NCBI RefSeq assembly: GCF_900099735.1
Contig: NZ_FNDT01000001.1
Span: 635,298-699,297, forward strand
Source: Arthrobacter subterraneus
GTDB taxonomy: Bacteria; Actinomycetota; Actinomycetes; Actinomycetales; Micrococcaceae
Direction: 5' to 3'
Length of the DNA: 64,000 nucleotides
The notes under the pieces are model-generated. The model saw nothing but the letters and a program-made list of their open reading frames with translations, was not told where the DNA came from and did not search any database. This document shows positions 33,516 through 42,101 of this stretch, piece after piece (position 1 is the first letter of the stretch; each line of letters opens with the position of its first letter). The position numbers were made by a program, and so were the translations under genes.

Positions 33516-35099
33516 CTACTCCGACGCCGGCAGATAGATTCCGTTCCCCGGACCCATCGGGATCTCGAAGAAGAAGAAAATACTGAGGATGGCTGCCCAC
33601 GCCAGCCAGAACGGGATCACGAACGGCAGCATGCGCGCAATCAGCGTGCCGAGTCCGGCATCGGGCTCGTACTTCCGGAGCATCGCCAGCAGCACGATCA
33701 TGTATGGGTTGAGCGGGGTGATCACCTGGGTGGCCGAATCGCCCACCCGGAAGGCGCCCTGGATGAACGCCGGCTCATAGCCGAGCAGCACGAACAGCGG
33801 CACGAACACCGCCGCCATCAGGGTCCACATGGCAGACCCCGAGATAATGAAGAGGTTCAGCAGCGAGGCCAGCACAATGAATCCCAGGATGGCGGGGTAT
33901 CCCGTCAGGCCGATCGTTTCCAGTCCGGTGGCACCGGCCACCGCAATCCACTGGCCGATCCCGGACCAGTTGAACAGTGCGATGAACTGGCCGAGGATGA
34001 ACGCCAGCACCAGGAATCCAGCCATGTCCCGGATCGCCTCGCCCATCACCCGGGGTACGTCCCGGCCCGTTGTGATGGTTCCGACGATCTTCCCGTACAC
34101 AAGGCCGGGCACCACAAACATGGTGAACACAATGAAGACGATCGAACTGAGCAGCGGCGACCTGGGCAGGTAGTCACCCTCCTCGTTGCGCCACGGCGAA
34201 CCGGGCAGGCTCACCGCAACGGCGATGACCACGGCGAGCACGACGCCGACAATCATCGCCCAGCGCAGCGCTTTGCTTTCCTTCGGCTCCAGTTCCGCCC
34301 GCAGGTCCGTGGCCCGGCTGGGCGCCGCGTCAGCGTCTCCGGTCACCTCATCGCGGGGCACCCCCTGGCGGTTCAGTCGCGGCTCAAGCACCCTGTCGAT
34401 GATGAATCCGGCCAGAGCCATGAGCACCAGCGCGGAGGCTACGTTGAAGTAGTAGTTCGAGACCGGTGTGACCGGAGAGCCGGCGTTGGGCAGCGTCTCG
34501 GTGACCGCCGTCGTAATTCCGGCGAAGAGTGCATCCAGGCTGGTGACCAACAGGTTGGTCGAGTAGCCTGCGCCCGCGGCAGCGAAGCCGCCCAGGAGAC
34601 CGGCGACGGGGTGGCGCCCGGCCGCCTTGAACACCAGGGCGGCCAGGGGTGGAATGACCACAAAGGCGGCGTCGGACATGATGGAGCCGAGAACGCCGAC
34701 TACGCCGACGGCGTACGGGAGCGCCCAGCGCGGCGCGGAGCCGAACGCCTTGCGGATCATCGCCGCGAGGAGGCCGGACTTCTCAGCCACGCCGACCGCG
34801 AGCAGGATGGGCAGCACCGTGACCAGCGGCGGGAACCCGAGGTAGTTGGGCCCGAGATTCTCGGTCAGCCAGGTGAGGCCTTCTGCAGTGAAGAGCCCGC
34901 GGATTATTGTGACTTCGGTTGCGCCGGGTACCTGCACGGTGACGTTCGCCCACGCCATGGCGGTCGAGACAACGGCGGTGATCCCGAACAGGATCAGGAA
35001 GAGCGTGAACGGCTCGGGCAGCTTGTTCCCTACGCGCTCCACGCCGTTGAGGAAACGGTCGGTGAGGCTGCGCCGGGAGTCGGTGGTTGCTGTTGACAC
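33516..35099 (-). CDS. AbgT-family transporter
   Basis: The 527-residue protein has about 11-13 membrane segments and family hallmarks: FLNGVERVGNKLPEPFTLF at the start, IIRGLFTAEGLTWL and SDAAFVVIPPLAALVFKAAG. E. coli AbgT imports p-aminobenzoyl-glutamate; some homologues export sulfonamides. It lies between the M20 amidohydrolase and the ATP-grasp gene on one strand with short gaps (35 and 46 bp), so import coupled to hydrolysis is likely. GTG start. Confidence 0.92.
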   Translation of the reverse strand: MSTATTDSRRSLTDRFLNGVERVGNKLPEPFTLFLILFGITAVVSTAMAWANVTVQVPGATEVTIIRGLFTAEGLTWLTENLGPNYLGFPPLVTVLPILLAVGVAEKSGLLAAMIRKAFGSAPRWALPYAVGVVGVLGSIMSDAAFVVIPPLAALVFKAAGRHPVAGLLGGFAAAGAGYSTNLLVTSLDALFAGITTAVTETLPNAGSPVTPVSNYYFNVASALVLMALAGFIIDRVLEPRLNRQGVPRDEVTGDADAAPSRATDLRAELEPKESKALRWAMIVGVVLAVVIAVAVSLPGSPWRNEEGDYLPRSPLLSSIVFIVFTMFVVPGLVYGKIVGTITTGRDVPRVMGEAIRDMAGFLVLAFILGQFIALFNWSGIGQWIAVAGATGLETIGLTGYPAILGFIVLASLLNLFIISGSAMWTLMAAVFVPLFVLLGYEPAFIQGAFRVGDSATQVITPLNPYMIVLLAMLRKYEPDAGLGTLIARMLPFVIPFWLAWAAILSIFFFFEIPMGPGNGIYLPASE

Positions 35100-35134
35100 G
35101 GGTGCTCCTAGGAGTGCGGAAGTTCAGGTGGGTG

Positions 35135-36454
35135 TCAGTCGAAGTAGGCGGGTACGTCGATCGGCCCGCCCTGCGCGGCGAACTCGTCCGCGACGGCGCG
35201 CTGCAGGTCCGGGTCACACAGGTAATCCAGTGCGGTCAGCGCAAGTCCGGCGGCGCCGTCGTACGCGCCCTGCTCGGCGGCCTCCGTGTTGGCGGCGGCG
35301 GCAAACCCGCTGGTATGGAGGGCGGTGTCCGGGGACGCGATGCTGATGAGCGGGTGGATTCCGGGGATCCGGTAGCTGACGTTGCCGAAGTCCGTGGAGG
35401 CGGCAAGGGTGTCGGAGACAACGCCGGCCGGCAGCGGCGCGCGTCCGCGGCCCTGCTGTGCGCGGACCCATCGTCCGGTGAGGGCGCTGTTGGTGCGGAT
35501 GGGCAGCGACGGCGGATGCTCATCCCAGGACAGTTCGACGGCGGTGCCCGTCATGAGCGCCGCGCCGCGGGCAATGTCATCAAGGCGCCTGCTCAGGTCC
35601 TTCAGCGTCTCCGGAAGCCGCGAACGTGCATACAGTTTCAGGACAGCGCGGTCGGGGATGATGTTTGGGCTTCGTCCGCCCTCCACGATGTTGGCGTGCA
35701 CGCGGTCCGACGGCGGAAGCTGCTGCCGCAGCAGGCCGATTCCCTGGTACGCGAGGCTGGCGGCGTCGAGGGCGTTGCGGCCCATGAACGGTTGGGCGGA
35801 TGCGTGGGCGGGGACGCCCGTGAAGGTGATGGTCAGCAGGCGGCGGCCGAGCCAGGCCTGGTCCGCGAGGTCATAGCCGTAGGGATGGACCATGATGGCG
35901 GCGTCCACGCCGTCGAAAGCGCCGTTGCGCGCCATCACTTCCTTGCCGGAGTGGCCCTCCTCGGCAGGGGTCCCCAGGAACACCACCCGTCCCGGCAGGC
36001 GGTCCCGAACGGATGCCAGCGCGAGGAAGGCACCGACGCCGGTGGCCGCGATGACGTTGTGCCCGCAGGCGTGGCCGATGCCCGGCAGGGCGTCGTACTC
36101 GCTGAGGACGGCGATGGTGGGTCCGGGCGCGTTTCCGGTGATCTCGGCGCGGATGGCTGTGGCAACGCCGTGCGCCCCCACCGTCGCGTCAGGACCGTGG
36201 GCGCCGATCACGTCGGCGAGGACCCGGGCGCTGGCGTGCTCCTGGTAGGCCGTTTCCGGATGGGCGTGGAGCGTGTGGACGATGTGCGCGAGATCGCCCT
36301 CCAGGGCGGCTATGCGATGGTTGACGGCGTCGGTGAGCTCCTGCGGCGCGCCGCGGTACGGGGAGGGTGCAGGTTCTGCGGTCTGCATGCGCACCCGGGT
36401 CTCGGCTGCGATGGCGTGGAGGAAGGCCGGGTCCGGCACGGTTGGTTCGGTCAT
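35135..36454 (-). CDS. M20-family amidohydrolase (AbgB/HipO-like)
   Basis: The 439-residue M20D-type enzyme has the metal-binding blocks GHACGHNVIAATG and GTPAEEGHSGKE, and the dimerisation domain with HASAQPFMGRNALDAA. AbgB-type relatives hydrolyse p-aminobenzoyl-glutamate; others cleave N-acyl amino acids. Its place upstream of abgT supports the former but does not prove it. There is no Shine-Dalgarno sequence; TAAGCT lies 6 nt before the ATG, so the transcript is probably leaderless. Confidence 0.9.
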   Translation of the reverse strand: MTEPTVPDPAFLHAIAAETRVRMQTAEPAPSPYRGAPQELTDAVNHRIAALEGDLAHIVHTLHAHPETAYQEHASARVLADVIGAHGPDATVGAHGVATAIRAEITGNAPGPTIAVLSEYDALPGIGHACGHNVIAATGVGAFLALASVRDRLPGRVVFLGTPAEEGHSGKEVMARNGAFDGVDAAIMVHPYGYDLADQAWLGRRLLTITFTGVPAHASAQPFMGRNALDAASLAYQGIGLLRQQLPPSDRVHANIVEGGRSPNIIPDRAVLKLYARSRLPETLKDLSRRLDDIARGAALMTGTAVELSWDEHPPSLPIRTNSALTGRWVRAQQGRGRAPLPAGVVSDTLAASTDFGNVSYRIPGIHPLISIASPDTALHTSGFAAAANTEAAEQGAYDGAAGLALTALDYLCDPDLQRAVADEFAAQGGPIDVPAYFD

Positions 36455-36460
36455 CTGGGT

Positions 36461-36466
36461 AGCTTA
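36461..36466 (-). promoter_or_regulatory. -10 box of a leaderless transcript (M20 gene)
   Basis: TAAGCT on the minus strand ends 6 nt before the ATG at 36454, with the same sequence and spacing as for the CPBP gene. Confidence 0.55.
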
Positions 36467-36648
36467 GGCAACCAATCCCCGCCGGGAGGAGATCGAGGCA
36501 ACCCGGGGTAATAAACGCGTTTCCCCCTTGACAGGCAACATGGTGTACCCGCAGAAATAACGCCGCCGTAACTGCACGGCAACACCGGGGAGGGACGCTT
36601 GAATCACCGGCGGGAAAGCCGGGTCTCCACCGCACTCCAGGAGCCGCA

Positions 36649-36897
36649 ATGTCTCTGCTCACCCACACCGAAATAATCCGCATCCGCGACCTCGCAGCCC
36701 TGCGCCGCGGGGACGAGATCGAAGCCCACCTCCGTCACGAAGTCCACTACCGCGGCCGGGTGGAGGACACCGCTCCCGGCATCGGCGTGGTGTGGATCCG
36801 TGATTCCTCCGATGGCACCCGCGCCATCCTCCACGCCGAGGAATACGCCATCTGGCAGATTCGCACGGCGCCAGCCCGGACCGGTATCGCCGCGTAA
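36649..36897 (+). CDS. Small hypothetical protein
   Basis: The 82-residue protein starts MSLLTHTEIIRIRDLAALRR and appears to be a small beta barrel (IEAHLRHEVHYRGRVEDTAP, IGVVWIRDSSDGTRAILHAE, YAIWQIR). CCAGGAGCCGC precedes the ATG. The 115-bp leader has a possible -35 TTGACA at 36528 and two small hairpins (GCCGT/ACGGC at 36565-36580 and CCGGC/GCCGG near 36608-36622). Family not recognised. It ends at a strong bidirectional terminator. Confidence 0.7.
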   Translation: MSLLTHTEIIRIRDLAALRRGDEIEAHLRHEVHYRGRVEDTAPGIGVVWIRDSSDGTRAILHAEEYAIWQIRTAPARTGIAA

Positions 36898-36925
36898 CCG
36901 CGCCCACAAGAATCAAGCCACGACG

Positions 36926-36970
36926 ACGACGGCGGTTCCCTCCCGCTTACGGGGAGGGAACCGCCGTCGT
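36926..36970. terminator. Bidirectional terminator, 19-bp perfect stem
   Basis: ACGACGGCGGTTCCCTCCC and GGGAGGGAACCGCCGTCGT are perfect complements separated by seven bases. They sit between the convergent small ORF and terC. Confidence 0.75.
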
Positions 36971-36993
36971 ACTGCTGTGGGGTGCCTGCCGGC

Positions 36994-38187
36994 CTAGCGG
37001 GTGGGCTCGCGTTCCAGCGCGGCCTCGTGCTCCTCGTGGGCCTGCTTGAGCAGTGCCATGAACTCGGTTTCATTCCGGATGAGCCGCTTGTACTTCTCGG
37101 GCTGGCTCCGCAGCATCTTCTCCTCGGCGCACATCTTGTCGAAGATGCGCTCGCGCTCGTTGATGTCGGTCTCGTAGTTGAGGTCGAGGTACTGGACGGC
37201 GTGGCGGCGGGCACCGGAGACGAGGTTCTTGACCTTGCCCTTCGGGCTGAGGAGGGACGCAAGGATGGTGATGAACAGGATGGCCACGATCACGCCGAGC
37301 GACAGCAGGGTGGGGATCTCCACCACCTCGACGTGCTCGCCGTTGTTGATGAACGGAACAGTGTTCTCATGCAGCGCGTGGAGGATCAGCTTTACTCCGA
37401 TGAAGCCGAGGATCGCCGCCAGCCCGTAGGAGAGGTAGATGAGCCTGTCGAGCAGGCCGTCAATAAGGAAGTACAGCTGCCGCAGGCCCATCAGGGAGAA
37501 CGCCGTGGCCGTGAAGACAATGAAGACGCTCTGCGTCAGTCCGAAGATTGCCGGGATGGAGTCCAGGGCAAAGAGGATGTCCGTGCCGCCGATCGCCACC
37601 ATCACCAGGAGCATGGGCGTGAGGACCTTCTTGCCGTCCTCGATGGTGAAGAGCTTGTCGCCGTCGTAGTGTTCCGTGGCCGGAAGGAAGCGCCGAGCGA
37701 GGCGGACTACCAGGGTCTCTTCCTCCTCGACGTTCTTCGGCTTCAGGATGTTGCCTGCGGTGAGCAGGAGGATGAGTCCGAAGATGTAGAACACCCAGGC
37801 GAAGGAGTTGATCAGCGCCGCGCCCAGGAAGATGAAGCCGGTCCGCGCAATCAGCGAGAACACGATGCCGAACAGGAGCACCTTCTGCTGATCGGCCCGC
37901 GGAACCTTGAACGTGGTCATGATGATGAGGAAGACAAAGAGGTTGTCCACGGAGAGGGCCTTCTCGGTGATGTACCCGGCGAAGTACTCCGCCCCCATGT
38001 CTCCGCCGCCGAAAATCAGCACACCGAAGCCGAACAGTATTGCGATGCCCACATAGATGGAGGACCAGACCGCTGCTTCCTTCAGCGAGGGTGTGTGCGC
38101 CTTCCGTACGTGGAAGAAGAAGTCGAACAGCAGCAGCCCCACAATGCCGACGATCGTGAACATCCAGACAGTAGTGGGTACTTCCAT
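36994..38187 (-). CDS. TerC-family integral membrane protein
   Basis: The 397-residue protein has about nine membrane segments. It carries the TerC motifs EKALSVDNLFVFLIIMTTFK (about residues 86-105) and FALDSIPAIFGLTQSVFIVF, with the conserved intramembrane Asp residues. TerC proteins handle metal ions (manganese export or metalation of secreted proteins) or tellurite resistance. A charged, cytoplasmic C-terminal tail of about 75 residues follows the last helix. It is last in a run with the epimerase and aldo/keto reductase genes. Confidence 0.92.
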   Translation of the reverse strand: MEVPTTVWMFTIVGIVGLLLFDFFFHVRKAHTPSLKEAAVWSSIYVGIAILFGFGVLIFGGGDMGAEYFAGYITEKALSVDNLFVFLIIMTTFKVPRADQQKVLLFGIVFSLIARTGFIFLGAALINSFAWVFYIFGLILLLTAGNILKPKNVEEEETLVVRLARRFLPATEHYDGDKLFTIEDGKKVLTPMLLVMVAIGGTDILFALDSIPAIFGLTQSVFIVFTATAFSLMGLRQLYFLIDGLLDRLIYLSYGLAAILGFIGVKLILHALHENTVPFINNGEHVEVVEIPTLLSLGVIVAILFITILASLLSPKGKVKNLVSGARRHAVQYLDLNYETDINERERIFDKMCAEEKMLRSQPEKYKRLIRNETEFMALLKQAHEEHEAALEREPTR

Positions 38188-38254
38188 GCGGTATCTCCTC
38201 GGCAGCGGGCGTGGCTTTCACGGTAGTTCGACGGTCAGCGCACCCGCAAGCAAT

Positions 38255-39253
38255 TCAGCTACCGGTAGAAGGCCTCCTCGCTGCGGCGATGATCCTGTCG
38301 AATTCCCCATCCAGTTCGGAGTCGATCTGTTGGCGGCCTGGATCCGCGTCATACCAGGCGAGAATCTCCCGCGCACCGAGCGCAAAGGGTGTTGTGCAGA
38401 CAAACTCCGGGACGAGGGCCTTCACCTTGGTGTTGTCGAAGATCACGGAGTGCGATTTGTCGCCGAGGAGCTGCGGGCCGAGGTCCGGAAGGTATTCGGC
38501 GATCGCCTCGGAGGCAACATGCACCAGGTCGGGTTCCGGCGCTCCCGCGGCCTCGGCGAACAGCTGGTAGATACGGTTCCAGGGCAGCACCTCGTCAGAG
38601 GTGATGGTGAAACTGTCCCCGATCGCCTGAGGCAGCCCGAGCAGCCCCACGAAGGCCTTCGCGAAGTCGGTGCTGTGCGTCAGCGTCCACAGGGACGTGC
38701 CGTCACCGTGAACCAACACCGGGCGTCCGGCCCGCATCCGGGCAATATCCGTCCAGCCTCCCGCCAGAGCGATCTTGGTGTGGTCATAGGTGTGGGAGGG
38801 GCGGACGATCGTGATTGGGAAGCCCCGCTCCCGGTACTCGGCGACGAGCAGGTCCTCGCAGGCGATCTTGTCCCGCGAGTACTGCCAGAACGGGTTGCGC
38901 AGCGGGGTGGATTCACGGATGGGCAGTGCGGCCGGCGGCTTCTGGTAGGCCGAGGCCGAACTGATGAACACATACTGTCCGGTGCGCCCGGTGAACAGTT
39001 CGATATCGGTCGCCACATGGTCGGGCGTAAACGCCACGAAGTCGACGACGACGTCAAAGGTGCCGTTGCCCAGGGCTGCCCGGACGTCCTCCGGCTTCCG
39101 GATATCCGCCTGCACCAGTTCTGCGCGCGGCGCTGCCGGGCGCCCGGTACTGCTCCCCCGGTTCATCAGGGTGACCGAATGGCCGGAGGCGAGCGCCCGG
39201 TCGACGACGGCGGTGCTGATCACTCCGGTCCCGCCGATGCACAGAATCCTCAC
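38255..39253 (-). CDS. NAD-dependent epimerase/dehydratase-family protein
   Basis: The 332-residue extended SDR starts MRILCIGGTGVISTAVVDRA (GGTGxIS nucleotide-binding loop). It has FISSASAYQ and YSRDK as the YxxxK pair, and HSTDFAKAFVGLLG near the C-terminus. It resembles the RNA-binding/CSP41-like and sugar epimerase branch. The substrate is unknown. It starts 7 bp after the aldo/keto reductase stop, so the two are cotranscribed. Confidence 0.87.
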   Translation of the reverse strand: MRILCIGGTGVISTAVVDRALASGHSVTLMNRGSSTGRPAAPRAELVQADIRKPEDVRAALGNGTFDVVVDFVAFTPDHVATDIELFTGRTGQYVFISSASAYQKPPAALPIRESTPLRNPFWQYSRDKIACEDLLVAEYRERGFPITIVRPSHTYDHTKIALAGGWTDIARMRAGRPVLVHGDGTSLWTLTHSTDFAKAFVGLLGLPQAIGDSFTITSDEVLPWNRIYQLFAEAAGAPEPDLVHVASEAIAEYLPDLGPQLLGDKSHSVIFDNTKVKALVPEFVCTTPFALGAREILAWYDADPGRQQIDSELDGEFDRIIAAARRPSTGS

Positions 39254-39260
39254 GGCGTGC

Positions 39261-40232
39261 TCACCAGGCGTAATCCTCGGGCGCCGTCTTGTGGCCCGGG
39301 AAGATGTCGTCGAGCGCTGCCAGGGTGTCGTCGTCGAGCTTTATGTCGAGGGCGTGCAAGCCGCCGTCGAGCTGTTCCCGGGTGCGCGGTCCGATGATCG
39401 GCGCGGTGACTGCGGGCTGCGCGAGGAGCCAGGCCAGCCCGAGGTCGGCCGGTGTTTGGCCGAGCGAGTCCGCGAGGTCCTCGTAGCGCTGGATCTGGTC
39501 GCGGTGCTTCTGAAGCGTGTCCGCAGCACGTCCCTCGAGACGGCGCACGCCCTCGTTTTCCTTCTTCAGGACACCACTGAGCAGCCCGCCGTGCAGCGGG
39601 GACCAGGGGAGGATGCCGAGACCGTACTCCTGCGCGGCGGGGAGGACTTCGAGTTCCACCGTCCGGGTCAGCAGGTTGTAGATGGACTGCTCGCTGATAA
39701 GACCGGTGTAGTTACGGCGGGCCGCTGCGGCCTGTGCCTGGGCGATATGCCAGCCGGCGAAGTTGCTGCTGCCGGAGTAGAGGATCTTGCCCTGCCGGAC
39801 GGCCACCTCGATGGCCTGCCAGATCTCATCCCAGGGTGTGTTCCGGTCAACGTGGTGGAACTGGTAGAGGTCGATGTAGTCGGTCTGGAGGCGGCGGAGG
39901 CTGGCATCGAGGGCGCGGCGGACGTTCAGCGCGGACAGCTTGCCGTTATTGGGCCACTCGTCCATGTCGCCGTAAAGCTTGGTGGCCAGCACCGTCTTCT
40001 CGCGCCGCCCGCCTCCCTTGGCGAACCAGCGGCCGACAATCGCCTCGGTGCGGCCCTTGTTCACTCCCCAGCCGTAGACGTTCGCGGTGTCGAAGAAGTT
40101 GATGCCCGAGGCGTGGGCCGAATCCATGATCGAGTGGGCGTCAGCCTCCTCCGTCTTGGGTCCGAAGTTCATGGTGCCGAGGCACAGCCGGGAAACAGTC
40201 AGGCCGGAGCGGCCGAGGTGCGTGTACTGCAT
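39261..40232 (-). CDS. Aldo/keto reductase
   Basis: The 323-residue protein has the full AKR tetrad: D48 and Y53 in FFDTANVYG, K85 in LATKLYGD and H126 in DLYQFHHVD. The C-terminal GPRTREQLDGGLHALDIKLD fits the NADP-binding end of YghZ/Kv-beta-type AKRs. It reduces carbonyls with NADPH; the substrate is unknown. The ATG at 40232 has AGGAAC upstream. The frame stays open further upstream into palindromic repeat B, which is not taken as coding. Confidence 0.93.
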   Translation of the reverse strand: MQYTHLGRSGLTVSRLCLGTMNFGPKTEEADAHSIMDSAHASGINFFDTANVYGWGVNKGRTEAIVGRWFAKGGGRREKTVLATKLYGDMDEWPNNGKLSALNVRRALDASLRRLQTDYIDLYQFHHVDRNTPWDEIWQAIEVAVRQGKILYSGSSNFAGWHIAQAQAAAARRNYTGLISEQSIYNLLTRTVELEVLPAAQEYGLGILPWSPLHGGLLSGVLKKENEGVRRLEGRAADTLQKHRDQIQRYEDLADSLGQTPADLGLAWLLAQPAVTAPIIGPRTREQLDGGLHALDIKLDDDTLAALDDIFPGHKTAPEDYAW

Positions 40233-40314
40233 CAGCGAAGTTCCTAACGGGTTTGTGCGGGGACGAGCTGGAATTCGCTTTCCATCCTGCCAAGCCCGGG
40301 GCTCCAGCGCCAGA

Positions 40315-40380
40315 GGTGACTTTTTGTACACCTCTGGTGACTCCGGCCGCGGAGAACCCACCAGACCTGCACAAACGTTG
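40315..40380. repeat. Palindromic repeat, family B, copy 2 (inverted)
   Basis: Read on the minus strand this aligns with copy 1 at 15376. Shared blocks are TTTGTGCAG-TCTGG-GGGTTC, then GGCCGGAG, then CTG-AC-AAA. The local stem CAGAGGTG/CACCTCTG (40311-40336) is perfect. It lies in the divergent gap between the aldo/keto reductase and SDR genes. Confidence 0.65.
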
Positions 40381-40389
40381 CCGGACGCC

Positions 40390-40395
40390 TAGGAT
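40390..40395 (+). promoter_or_regulatory. -10 box of a leaderless transcript (SDR gene)
   Basis: TAGGAT lies 7 nt before the ATG at 40403, and no ribosome-binding site is present between them. Confidence 0.5.
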
Positions 40396-40402
40396 TTCAT
40401 CC

Positions 40403-41098
40403 ATGACTTCTCCCTCCGCCCTGCCCGTGGCGCTGATCACCGGAGCCTCCCGGGGCATCGGCCGTGCCATTGCCGATGAGCTCGCGTCCACCCATCACCT
40501 CCTCCTCGGCGGTCGGGACCGGGCGGCGCTGGAGGCCCTGGCCTCGTCGTACCCATCAGCCGAGCCCTTCGCGGTGGATGTGCGGGAGGTGTCCGGAACT
40601 GACGTGGCGGGGATTGACCGGCTGGACGTGCTGGTGCACTCCGCCGGTGTGCTCAAGATGGGCGCCATCGCCGACCTTGAGGACGAGGCCTGGCGGACCA
40701 GCTTCGAGATCAACGTCTTCGCCGTCGCAAAGCTGACCCGGCTGCTGCTGCCCGCCCTGCGCGCCGCCCGGGGGCAGGTGGTCGCGATCAACTCGGGCTC
40801 GGGCTACAGTTCCGGGGCAGGATCAGCGGTCTACAGCGGCACCAAGTTTGCGCTCCGGGCCCTCACCGACGCGCTCCGCGAGGAGGAGCGGCCCCACGGC
40901 GTCCGGGTCTCCTCGATCCACCCCGGCCGGGTAGCCACCGACATGCAGGCTGAGCTGCACGAGTTCGAGGGCAAGGACTACTCCCCCACCGCCTGGATCC
41001 AGCCCGAGCAGGTCGCCAGGACGGTTCGTCTCGCCGTGGACGCGCCCCGTGATTCCACAGTGGAGTCCCTCAGCATCCGGCCCTCGGGAATGGCATGA
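40403..41098 (+). CDS. Short-chain dehydrogenase/reductase
   Basis: The 231-residue classical SDR has TGASRGIG at 13-20, the VLVHSAGVLKMG block in place of NNAG, and Y144-xxx-K148 in SAVYSGTKFAL. It is an NAD(P)-dependent oxidoreductase of unknown substrate. The ATG at 40403 gives the family length; the longer frame upstream passes through repeat B. The start of the acylphosphatase gene overlaps its TGA by 4 bp. Confidence 0.92.
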   Translation: MTSPSALPVALITGASRGIGRAIADELASTHHLLLGGRDRAALEALASSYPSAEPFAVDVREVSGTDVAGIDRLDVLVHSAGVLKMGAIADLEDEAWRTSFEINVFAVAKLTRLLLPALRAARGQVVAINSGSGYSSGAGSAVYSGTKFALRALTDALREEERPHGVRVSSIHPGRVATDMQAELHEFEGKDYSPTAWIQPEQVARTVRLAVDAPRDSTVESLSIRPSGMA

Positions 41099-41373
41099 AC
41101 GCCGTCCGCCTGGTTGCCAGGGTCACCGGCGAGGTCCAGGGCGTCGGGTTCCGGTACCGCACACGTCAGCAGGCTGAACAGCTCGGCCTGGTGGGGTCCG
41201 CCACCAACCGCTCCGACGGCTCGGTGCTCGTGGTGGCCGCCGGACCGCCGTCGTCCGTCCAGCAGTTCCTGCGCTGGCTGCGCTCGGGAGATGCTCCAGG
41301 GCGCGTTGAGAATGTCGAGGCGGAAATGCACGACGACGGTGCCGGCGGTCTGAGCGGTTTCGTCACCGACTAG
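41095..41373 (+). CDS. acyP: Acylphosphatase
   Basis: The 92-residue protein has the acylphosphatase signature VQGVGFRYRTRQQA with catalytic R20, and SATNRSDGSVLV with catalytic N38. It hydrolyses carboxyl-phosphate bonds. It is coupled to the SDR gene. Its TAG and the stop codon of the convergent DUF2071 gene share the four bases CTAG. Confidence 0.94.
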   Translation: MNAVRLVARVTGEVQGVGFRYRTRQQAEQLGLVGSATNRSDGSVLVVAAGPPSSVQQFLRWLRSGDAPGRVENVEAEMHDDGAGGLSGFVTD

Positions 41374-42101
41374 CGGGCCGGCTCCACCGCGCGCGGCTTC
41401 CCGAACTGGGTCTGGACGCCCGGCGAGTAGAGCACGGACTCGGGCGGGCCGTCCACGTCGAGGCCCGCTGCACGCACGAGGCCGTCGTGGCAATGCTGCA
41501 GCGCGGCGGCCTGGAGCGGCCAGGGCGAGTGGGTGTTGGGGATGTAGAGGGTCCGGCCTGCCAAGGTGGAATGGAGACCGAACCGCGCGGTCAGGAAAAC
41601 CGAGAGCGGATCAGCGGCCGCACGGTCCTCGGGGATGACAGCGAAGGATGACGACGCGCCCCGGAACCGGTTGACCGAGTACCCGATTCCGTCCGGACGG
41701 TTCCAGGTCCGGCACCTGGACCAGACGTAGGGAATGCCCGCGGCACGTGCACCGAGCACCACGGCGAGGCGGGACGCATCAAGGGTGAGAAACACGACGC
41801 CGCGCTCTCCGTCCCTGCCCCGTGAGTACAACCGCACGTTGACTTCCGTGAACGTGCCGAAATACCGGACCGGCACGCCGCGCCCAAACCCTGCTCCGCG
41901 CATCCGGAAACCGATGAGTCCCACCCAGGAATCGCCGTCGTACTCGTCCGGGCCAGTGCCCGGCGGCATGAAGCGGGCCGCCTGGGCAGTACTGATCCGC
42001 CAGTGCAGGAAGACGGCGTCGCCCCAGAACTGGTCCATGAGCGCCGGCCCGCGCAGGGGTGGCGGCTGGGGCCAGGACACTTGCGGTCCCGGATCAGACA
42101 T
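41370..42101 (-). CDS. YqjF-like DUF2071 protein
   Basis: From the ATG at 42101 (MSDPGPQVSWPQPPPLRGPA) the protein has 243 residues. It matches DUF2071 through WGDAVFLHWRISTAQAARFM, SWVGLIGFRMRG and FGTFTEVNVRLYSRGRDGERG. The family folds like acetoacetate decarboxylase, but its function is unknown. The longer frame upstream is a shadow of the antiporter gene. It overlaps the antiporter stop by 8 bp. Confidence 0.88.
   Translation of the reverse strand: MSDPGPQVSWPQPPPLRGPALMDQFWGDAVFLHWRISTAQAARFMPPGTGPDEYDGDSWVGLIGFRMRGAGFGRGVPVRYFGTFTEVNVRLYSRGRDGERGVVFLTLDASRLAVVLGARAAGIPYVWSRCRTWNRPDGIGYSVNRFRGASSSFAVIPEDRAAADPLSVFLTARFGLHSTLAGRTLYIPNTHSPWPLQAAALQHCHDGLVRAAGLDVDGPPESVLYSPGVQTQFGKPRAVEPAR

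Noticed and set aside
38188..38254. Manganese (yybP-ykoY) riboswitch before terC
   Set aside because: The gap is only 67 bp and none of the conserved blocks is present; terC is probably expressed from the upstream genes' promoter.
40233..40361. Upstream extension of the aldo/keto reductase
   Set aside because: The additional 43 codons run through palindromic repeat B. The AKR fold begins at MQYTHLG and has its own ribosome-binding site.
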